Made by a program: the position numbers and the translations under genes
The notes under the pieces: generated by a model
Seen by the model: the letters and a program-made list of their open reading frames with translations, nothing else
Databases searched by the model: none
Told to the model about the DNA's origin: nothing
Assembly: GCA_046719715.1 (NCBI GenBank)
Contig: JBDNCJ010000007.1
Coordinates: 1 to 64,000 of the forward strand
Source: JANWWM01 sp046719715
Lineage (GTDB): Bacteria; Bacteroidota; Chlorobiia; Chlorobiales; Thermochlorobacteraceae
Length of the DNA stretch: 64,000 nt
Direction of reading: 5' to 3'
Shown: piece by piece, positions 59,121-64,000 of the stretch
How positions within the stretch are numbered: the first letter of the stretch is position 1
Layout: every line of letters starts with the position of its first letter

Positions 59121-61424
59121 ATGTCAAGCGAATCCGTTTTCTTTGAGTTTATTACCGGCAAGTTTGTAACGATTGTCGGCTTCACCGCCGCGCTCTGTGC
59201 GACTTATGCCTTCTTTCGCGCCGCTCAAAGCGACGATAAGCCGCAACTTTACGACGAGTGGTTGCTCCTTGCGCGAAAAAGTTTTTTCGTCATGGTCGGC
59301 GCAATCGTGATTAACGGCTTGCATCTGCTCTATCTCATTCTCACGCATCAGTTCAAATACAATTACGTCAAGCATTATTCTTCAACCGACCTGAACATTT
59401 TTTACCTCATCTCCACGTTTTATGCAGGTCAAGAGGGCAGTTTCATGCTGTGGATGTTTTACGGCTGTTTGTTTGGATTCTTTTTGATGAAGACGGCGAA
59501 GGAATACGAAGCCCCCGTGATGACGGTGCTTTCGCTCTCGCAAGCGTTTTTGCTCTCCATGATTCTGGGTATTGAAGTGCCGTTTCTCAAAGATGGTCTG
59601 GGCAGTGATGTCTTTGCTTTAACGCTCGGACCTGTGCCGCAAGAAGGCGACGGACTCAACCCCTTGCTCCAAAATCCTTGGATGGTCATTCACCCGCCGA
59701 CCTTATTCGTCGGCTTCTCGTCGCTCATCATTCCGTTTAGTTATGCGATTGCGGCAATGTGGAAAAATAAGTATGACGATTGGGTGCGTCCAGCCATGCC
59801 TTGGGTGCTCTTCAGTGCGGCGACGCTCGGCATTGGGATTATGATGGGCGGCTATTGGGCGTATAAAGTGCTCGGCTGGGGCGGCTATTGGGGCTGGGAT
59901 CCGGTTGAAAATTCTTCGCTCGTGCCTTGGCTTTTGATTGTCTCGCTGCTTCACACCATGATTGTGCAGAAGAAAAACGGCGCGCTGAAAAAAACAAACT
60001 TGATGCTCGCCGTACTCGCATTTTCAACGGTGCTTTATAGCTCGTTTCTCACGCGAAGCGGCGTGCTGGCGGATACATCGGTTCACTCCTTCACTGATTT
60101 AGGACTCTACAACCAACTGCTGGCTTTTACGCTCACGTTTCTCGGGCTGGGTGTCGTGTTGCTCTTGGTGCGATTTAAATCCATTAAAGTCGTCTCGAGG
60201 GAAGAGTCGCTGTATTCGCGTGAATTTTTCTTGCTGTGCGGCGCGGTTGTTTTGATGCTGATTGCAGGCGTTGTGGTGGCGGGCATTTCTACGCCGATTG
60301 TCGACTCCATGCTGAATCGACAAATCACCAAACTTGAACCCGATTTCTACAACCAAGTAACGCTTCCGCTCGCCGTGCTGATTGGACTTCTTTCGGCGAT
60401 TGGGCAATCGATTTGGTGGACGAAAATCGATAAAGAAAATCTCGTCAAAGCCCTTTGGCTCCCTTTTACGCTTGCACTCGTGTTTACAACCATTCTCATG
60501 GTTGGCGGCGTGAAAGATGTTGCGATGATTTTGCTTGCGCTCACGGCGTCGTTTTCGCTGTTTGCGAACGGACAAGTGTTGCTCAAAGTCTTGAAAGGAA
60601 ATCCGAAATATGTCGGCGGAAGTTTAACGCATGTCGGCTTAGGCTTAATGCTTCTCGGCATCATTGGCTCAGCGAAATACGACGAAAGCCAACACGTCGA
60701 GCTACCCAAAGGAAAGACCATTCAAGCCTTCGGAAAACAGATGACCTACACGGGAATGCAAGACGTCGGCGACGGAAAAAGCGGCTTCAAAATTCAAGTC
60801 GTCGACGGCAGTAAGTCATACATCGCCATGCCCGTGATGTATGAAACGAAACGCATGACGGTTCAAAATCCAGACGTCGCACACTACCTCACGAAAGATT
60901 TCTACATCGCGCCCGTGAATTTGATGGTGAAGGAGAATCCTAATCAGTTGATTTTGAAAAAAGGCGAATCGCAGATGCTCGAAGGCTACGCGGTGAAGTT
61001 CGTCAATTTCAACATGGAAAAAAGCATTTTGGGCGGCGGCGTTGACGGCAAAATCAAAGTTGTAGCGATGTTGGAAATTACAAAAGATGGAAAGTCGGAA
61101 ATGATTGAGCCCGTCTATAACGTCGAAGCGGGAAGCGAACCAAAGATTGAATACGCCTCGATTGCAAGCAATCCAAGCGTCTCCTTTGCCATCACGCGCA
61201 TTGATGCGTCAAGCGGCAGAGTGATGGTCGAAGCCAAAGGGCTTGGCGCAGACGTTAAGCCGCAAGAAACCCTCATCATTGAAGCCAGCATCAAGCCGTA
61301 TATCAATGTGCTGTGGCTTGGAACGTACATTGTGGCGTTTGGTTTCGTCATTTCAATTTATCGCCGATGGCAAGAGCGCAAGTTGAAGTCGAGACCGAAA
61401 TCGGCGGAATTGGTTGAGGTATAA
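59121..61424 (+). CDS. ccmF: Cytochrome c heme lyase subunit CcmF
   Basis: CcmF attaches heme to apocytochromes c at the outer face of the inner membrane. The 767-residue protein has about 14 transmembrane helices, a large periplasmic region near the C-terminus (about 575-735), and the heme-handling W-G-G-Y-W-G-W-D-P-V-E-N (tryptophan-rich/WWD type) motif near residue 260. Periplasmic His residues are present before and after it, as in CcmF. It is longer than E. coli CcmF (647 residues) because of an extended C-terminal periplasmic domain. It follows ccmE, so together they form the core of a reduced System I. Other ccm genes lie outside the window. Confidence 0.93.
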   Translation: MSSESVFFEFITGKFVTIVGFTAALCATYAFFRAAQSDDKPQLYDEWLLLARKSFFVMVGAIVINGLHLLYLILTHQFKYNYVKHYSSTDLNIFYLISTFYAGQEGSFMLWMFYGCLFGFFLMKTAKEYEAPVMTVLSLSQAFLLSMILGIEVPFLKDGLGSDVFALTLGPVPQEGDGLNPLLQNPWMVIHPPTLFVGFSSLIIPFSYAIAAMWKNKYDDWVRPAMPWVLFSAATLGIGIMMGGYWAYKVLGWGGYWGWDPVENSSLVPWLLIVSLLHTMIVQKKNGALKKTNLMLAVLAFSTVLYSSFLTRSGVLADTSVHSFTDLGLYNQLLAFTLTFLGLGVVLLLVRFKSIKVVSREESLYSREFFLLCGAVVLMLIAGVVVAGISTPIVDSMLNRQITKLEPDFYNQVTLPLAVLIGLLSAIGQSIWWTKIDKENLVKALWLPFTLALVFTTILMVGGVKDVAMILLALTASFSLFANGQVLLKVLKGNPKYVGGSLTHVGLGLMLLGIIGSAKYDESQHVELPKGKTIQAFGKQMTYTGMQDVGDGKSGFKIQVVDGSKSYIAMPVMYETKRMTVQNPDVAHYLTKDFYIAPVNLMVKENPNQLILKKGESQMLEGYAVKFVNFNMEKSILGGGVDGKIKVVAMLEITKDGKSEMIEPVYNVEAGSEPKIEYASIASNPSVSFAITRIDASSGRVMVEAKGLGADVKPQETLIIEASIKPYINVLWLGTYIVAFGFVISIYRRWQERKLKSRPKSAELVEV

Positions 61425-61452
61425 TATCAATCTCATTGGAAAAAGATGGGCT

Positions 61453-61547
61453 TGTCATTCTGACCCTGAACGAAGTGAAGGGGAAGAATCCATAAGCGAG
61501 CCTCGCCGAGCTCGTCAAGTGGATTCCTCGCGTTGCTCGGAATGACG
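61453..61547. repeat. Palindromic dispersed repeat (GTCATTCTGA-type), copy 2
   Basis: The left arm starts GTCATTCTGACCCTGAACGA and ends GAAGAATCC (61454-61491); the right arm, GGATTCCTCGCG then GCTCGGAATGAC (61521-61545), pairs with it. Between them lies a short GC-rich palindrome (CTCGCCGAG). The arms share the GTCATTCTGA and GGATTC ends with the copy at 38420-38504, and it fills most of the gap between ccmF and the DUF2452 gene. Confidence 0.72.
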
Positions 61548-61619
61548 GCTTTTGAAAGCCTCGTCATATTCAATCAATTTTAGTATAAGTCCGAACTCTG
61601 AAAAAATTCTGTTATTGGA

Positions 61620-62087
61620 ATGAAATCAAATGAAATTGACGTGTCCAAAATTGATTTGGACAAGATGAAAGAAAAAACGGCACAAACGCCGTCGCTCCTC
61701 CCATATGCGCACACGGCGGGCGGCGCGGTCATTAAGCCCGAAGATGTCGGTAAAATCAAGGGAAGAGCGGTGTCGGCGATGCGCGAGCAAACCGAAATGC
61801 AAATGTCGCAACTCTACGAACAAATGCAACTGCTCGCCGAACAAGCCAAAAAAATTCAACAGCGTGTTGAAATCTCGGAGCGCATTTATTCAGTGAAGAT
61901 GGGCTTTGAGCCGATTATTGGAAAAACCTATTATCTCTATCGCCGTGAAAGCGGTGAAGACTTCCTTTCGCTGGTTGCACCAAATGAATGGGGTAGAGGC
62001 AAGAAAATGGATTACGTCGCCACCGTCAAACTTCTCGCCGACCATACTTGGGACGTGAGCGACGAGCAAGAAAATCACAAAACCTGA
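61620..62087 (+). CDS. DUF2452-domain protein
   Basis: The 155-residue soluble protein opens with an acidic, Lys-rich helix and L-L-P-Y-A-H-T-A-G-G-A-V-I-K-P-E-D. A long amphipathic coiled coil follows (about residues 55-95: M-R-E-Q-T-E-M-Q-M-S-Q-L-Y-E-Q-M), then a beta-rich C-terminal part (F-E-P-I-I-G-K-T-Y-Y-L-Y, W-G-R-G-K-K-M-D-Y-V-A-T-V-K-L-L-A-D-H-T-W-D). This combination is the DUF2452 family of Bacteroidota-type genomes, function unknown. It converges on a membrane-protein gene with a terminator between. Confidence 0.8.
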   Translation: MKSNEIDVSKIDLDKMKEKTAQTPSLLPYAHTAGGAVIKPEDVGKIKGRAVSAMREQTEMQMSQLYEQMQLLAEQAKKIQQRVEISERIYSVKMGFEPIIGKTYYLYRRESGEDFLSLVAPNEWGRGKKMDYVATVKLLADHTWDVSDEQENHKT

Positions 62088-62092
62088 CGCCC

Positions 62093-62116
62093 ATAAAAAA
62101 GGCGACCGAAGTCGCC
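62093..62116 (-). terminator. Intrinsic terminator of the small membrane-protein gene (minus strand)
   Basis: A 6-bp GC stem (GGCGAC / GTCGCC, 62101-62116) with a CGAA tetraloop is followed in the minus direction by six T residues, about 60 bases past the stop of the gene at 62179. Confidence 0.7.
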
Positions 62117-62178
62117 TCCCTCAACATCATCGAAGAGAATCAAATCAAACAAGAAGAATCAAACAAGCCAACTGCGCG

Positions 62179-62544
62179 TCAGTTTCTTTGTTCAGGCAAG
62201 GTGATTTGCACAAAACTCTTTTTCGCCTCTTCCGCCTTCCGCCGCTCCAACTCGGCTTGGAGTTCTTCGCCTTCCATCGGAACGAACTTACCATTGACCA
62301 ACTTAACAGGCATCTTGGAAATGGCTTCCGAGAGTTGCTTCATGCCTTCTTGCTGTTCGGCTTTCTTTTTCTTCAACTCTTCGGGAGAAAGTCCAACGAC
62401 GTTATCGCTTGTCTCAAAGATGGGTGCGAATTTCTCGTTGTCGTGGCGAAGTTTATAGTCAACAAACTTGTAGAGCAAAAAGACGAGAATGAAAAAAATC
62501 GGAAGCGCGAATGCGTATATGAAAATCCACGAAAATGATTGCAT
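62179..62544 (-). CDS. Single-pass membrane protein with charged coiled-coil tail
   Basis: The 121-residue protein has one transmembrane helix near the N-terminus (about residues 5-28) and a long charged helical tail (S-P-E-E-L-K-K-K-K-A-E-Q-Q onward) that should form a coiled coil in the cytoplasm. It ends V-Q-I-T-L-P-E-Q-R-N. The start has a good ribosome binding site (AAAGGAG at 62553-62559, 8 bases before ATG), which is rare here. The layout recalls small membrane scaffolds, but I recognise no family. It is followed by a terminator. Confidence 0.75.
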   Translation of the reverse strand: MQSFSWIFIYAFALPIFFILVFLLYKFVDYKLRHDNEKFAPIFETSDNVVGLSPEELKKKKAEQQEGMKQLSEAISKMPVKLVNGKFVPMEGEELQAELERRKAEEAKKSFVQITLPEQRN

Positions 62545-62771
62545 CTTGAATACTCCTTTCTAACTTTGCGAAACCAATTACCGCAAAGAATATAGAGCCT
62601 AAGCACGGTGTTGCATGGGAAATTCTCTGGTGAAAAGAAACGATTTGGACGATATGAAAACGAAATTATCTAATCGGCGGCGAGGTTTGTTGAAGCAAGA
62701 GACGTAAATTTTCACACAGCAGTGCAGTTCAATTAAACATCTTCAATCTTCAACTTAAACCACAACAACCC

Positions 62772-62966
62772 ATGAACGAAGTTCGCGGAGGCGTCATTAC
62801 GCAAGTGTTGTACAGCATTGGCATTGCAACGGAAACGGGTTTAGACAGCGTTTCCAAAGCCGTGAGTGAAACCGCAGAGGCGGCGAAGAAAACCACCGAA
62901 ACGATTTCAGGCGGCATCACGCGCTCGATTGAAAAAGTAACGGATTCGCTGACGGGGAAAAAGTAA
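62772..62966 (+). CDS. 64-residue amphipathic-helix protein
   Basis: The 64-residue product begins M-N-E-V-R-G-G-V-I-T-Q-V-L-Y-S-I-G and is then a run of Ser/Thr/Ala/Glu/Lys repeats (S-K-A-V-S-E-T-A-E-A-A-K-K-T-T-E-T-I-S) that would form a long amphipathic helix, ending D-S-L-T-G-K-K. It has no signal peptide or membrane helix. Such repeats resemble apolipoprotein-like or stress-type helical proteins. A clear terminator follows 24 bases after the stop, supporting expression. No family is recognised. Confidence 0.6.
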   Translation: MNEVRGGVITQVLYSIGIATETGLDSVSKAVSETAEAAKKTTETISGGITRSIEKVTDSLTGKK

Positions 62967-62990
62967 GCAGGTACAAAGGAAACGAAACAT

Positions 62991-63027
62991 CAAGGCGATT
63001 CAACATGAGTCGCCTTGTTTGTTTTTG
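62991..63027 (+). terminator. Intrinsic terminator after the 64-residue gene
   Basis: A perfect 8-bp stem (CAAGGCGA / TCGCCTTG, 62991-63017) with an 11-base loop is followed by TTTGTTTTTG on the + strand, a classic terminator before moaC. Confidence 0.8.
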
Positions 63028-63073
63028 AATCCAAGAACTATCATGTTCAAAATGACACTTCAAGCAACGCCGA

Positions 63074-63562
63074 ATGACAAACGAGAAATCACTTTCGCAC
63101 CTTGATTCCAAAGGCAATCCAACGATGGTCAATGTTGGAGAAAAGCCTGTTACGCGCCGCTTTGCAAGAGCCAGAGCCGTAGTAGGACTCGGTGAAGAAA
63201 TTTTATCGCGTTTGCAGAACGGAGAACTTCAAACGAAAAAAGGCGCAGTATTTCAAACGGCGATGATTGCAGGCATTATGGCGGCGAAGAAAACCGGCGA
63301 ACTCATTCCGCTCTGCCACCCGCTTGGTTTAGAAGACTGTCAAATCACGATTACGCCGATTTCCAAAAGCGATATTGCGATTGAATGCTCCGCCGAACTA
63401 CACGGCAAAACCGGCGTTGAAATGGAAGCCCTCACTGGCGCCACACTCGCCGCCCTCACTATTTACGACATGTGCAAAGCGCTCTCGCACGACATTGTCA
63501 TCAAAGAAATCAAACTCATCGAGAAGCGCGGCGGAAAATCCGATTTCAAACGAGAAAACTAA
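63074..63562 (+). CDS. moaC: Cyclic pyranopterin monophosphate synthase
   Basis: MoaC converts the MoaA product of GTP rearrangement to cyclic pyranopterin monophosphate in molybdenum cofactor synthesis. The 162-residue protein has H-L-D-S-K-G-N-P-T-M-V-N-V-G near the N-terminus, A-G-I-M-A-A-K-K-T-G-E-L-I-P-L-C-H-P-L (the active-site K-x(n)-C-H motif) and T-G-V-E-M-E-A-L-T-G-A, with K-x-I-x-L-I-E-K-x-G-G-K-S at the end. All are conserved. It is followed 3 bases later by a MOSC-type gene, so both are probably in a cofactor-related operon. No other moa genes are in the window. Confidence 0.96.
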   Translation: MTNEKSLSHLDSKGNPTMVNVGEKPVTRRFARARAVVGLGEEILSRLQNGELQTKKGAVFQTAMIAGIMAAKKTGELIPLCHPLGLEDCQITITPISKSDIAIECSAELHGKTGVEMEALTGATLAALTIYDMCKALSHDIVIKEIKLIEKRGGKSDFKREN

Positions 63563-63565
63563 CTT

Positions 63566-64000
63566 GTGCCGACCCTTTCACGAATCACCATCTACCCGAT
63601 TAAATCGCTCGACGGCGTTGCGGTTCAATCGGCGTGCATCACAAGCGGCGGAGCGTTAGCGCACGACCGCGAATACGCGCTCTTCGATAGCGAAGGAAAT
63701 GTCGTCAATGCCAAGCGCACCGCGAAAATTCATCTTCTTCGCGCCACTTTTGATGAAGACTTGAGAGGTGTTACGCTCTCGGCGCAAGGTGAAAAAGCAA
63801 GGTTTGAACTTGGCGATTCAAAGTTGGAAGCATGGGTTTCAGAGTTTTTCGGCTTTCGCATTACGGTGAAGCGCAACAGAGAAACAGGGTTTCCTGACGA
63901 CCTGAACGCATCGGGTCCGACGCTCGTCAGCGAAGCAACCTACCGCGAAGTGGCGCGTTGGTTTAGCGGAATATCTATCGAGGAACTTCGGCAACGCTTT
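63566..64000 (+). CDS. MOSC N-terminal beta-barrel domain protein (3' end outside window)
   Basis: The frame opens at GTG 63566, 3 bases after the moaC stop, and runs off the window end (145 codons seen). It begins L-S-R-I-T-I-Y-P-I-K-S-L-D-G-V-A-V and continues A-H-D-R-E-Y-A-L-F-D-S-E-G, which is the MOSC N-terminal domain of molybdenum cofactor sulfurase/mARC-type proteins. The C-terminal MOSC domain, with its conserved Cys, lies beyond the window. These proteins bind the molybdenum cofactor and carry out sulfur transfer or N-reduction. The start is GTG because no ATG precedes the conserved strand. Confidence 0.82.
   Translation, partial: MPTLSRITIYPIKSLDGVAVQSACITSGGALAHDREYALFDSEGNVVNAKRTAKIHLLRATFDEDLRGVTLSAQGEKARFELGDSKLEAWVSEFFGFRITVKRNRETGFPDDLNASGPTLVSEATYREVARWFSGISIEELRQRF

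Noticed and set aside
1..64000. CRISPR arrays, prophage, transposases, rRNA and tRNA genes
   Set aside because: No regularly spaced repeats, phage structural or integrase genes, transposase signatures, or recognisable RNA genes were seen on either strand.

Overview
The window is an ordinary stretch of chromosome from a member of the Bacteroidota/Chlorobiota group. Supporting signs are a GWxTD-domain protein, a small DUF4295-like protein, TonB-dependent receptors with carboxypeptidase-regulatory N-termini, many small secreted beta-barrel proteins, a tricorn protease, DUF4412 and DUF2452 proteins, a compact archaeal/eukaryal-type prolyl-tRNA synthetase, and almost no Shine-Dalgarno sequences. 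Two enzymes that use O2 (tryptophan 2,3-dioxygenase and a fatty acid/sterol hydroxylase-type protein) suggest an organism that meets oxygen. Genus cannot be fixed from the sequence. No rRNA, tRNA, CRISPR array, prophage or insertion sequence was found.

Layout. 1-1.6 kb: tail of an NtrC-type response regulator, then a sensor kinase cut off inside its PAS domain at a junction with an exonuclease/endonuclease/phosphatase gene. 1.9-6.8 kb: a TPR/SARP-like regulator, a decayed two-gene cassette with an in-frame stop, a secreted protein and hisC. 6.9-10.5 kb: NHL propeller protein plus lytic transglycosylase, two tiny look-alike membrane proteins, and mreB. 10.7-17.2 kb: purD, a sirtuin, a degenerate receiver-PAS-kinase, an SDR and a hybrid histidine kinase. 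17.3-22.5 kb: beta-barrel protein, tryptophan dioxygenase with a membrane partner, long-chain polyprenyl synthase, Gfo/Idh/MocA oxidoreductase, SET protein. 22.5-27.9 kb: surE, a 37-residue basic protein, ppa, a membrane protein, asnS, an AT-rich nuclease cassette, smpB. 28-30.7 kb: GWxTD protein, lone receiver, redoxin. 30.9-35.3 kb: beta-barrel protein, His-rich lipoprotein, TonB receptor, small Cys protein and MerC-like protein, which look like one metal-handling locus. 35.4-40.1 kb: DUF4295-like protein, Popeye-like cyclic-nucleotide-binding membrane protein, DUF456, proS, DUF4412, beta-barrel protein. 40.4-51.5 kb: tricorn protease, hydroxylase-type membrane protein, NeuB-like synthase, KdsC-like phosphatase, lipoproteins, second TonB receptor, site-2 protease. 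51.6-57.3 kb: lone receiver, glycosyltransferase, alpha/beta hydrolase with a hidden small gene, large outer-membrane protein, histidine kinase. 57.4-64 kb: gcvH, tandem AP2-domain protein, cysteine-type ccmE with ccmF, DUF2452, small membrane proteins, moaC and a MOSC-type protein running off the end.

Functionally it mixes housekeeping (translation, purine and histidine synthesis, lipoyl carrier, molybdenum cofactor, cytochrome c maturation, cell shape) with signalling and envelope genes. Several signalling proteins depart from their families: a kinase without a kinase domain, a pseudo-kinase lacking both phospho-residues, three receivers without obvious partners, and a bacterial Popeye-like protein. 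No large unknown multi-gene system stands out. The best leads are the Popeye-like protein, the AT-rich nuclease pair, the paired micro-proteins near mreB, the tandem AP2 protein and the dispersed palindromic repeats.
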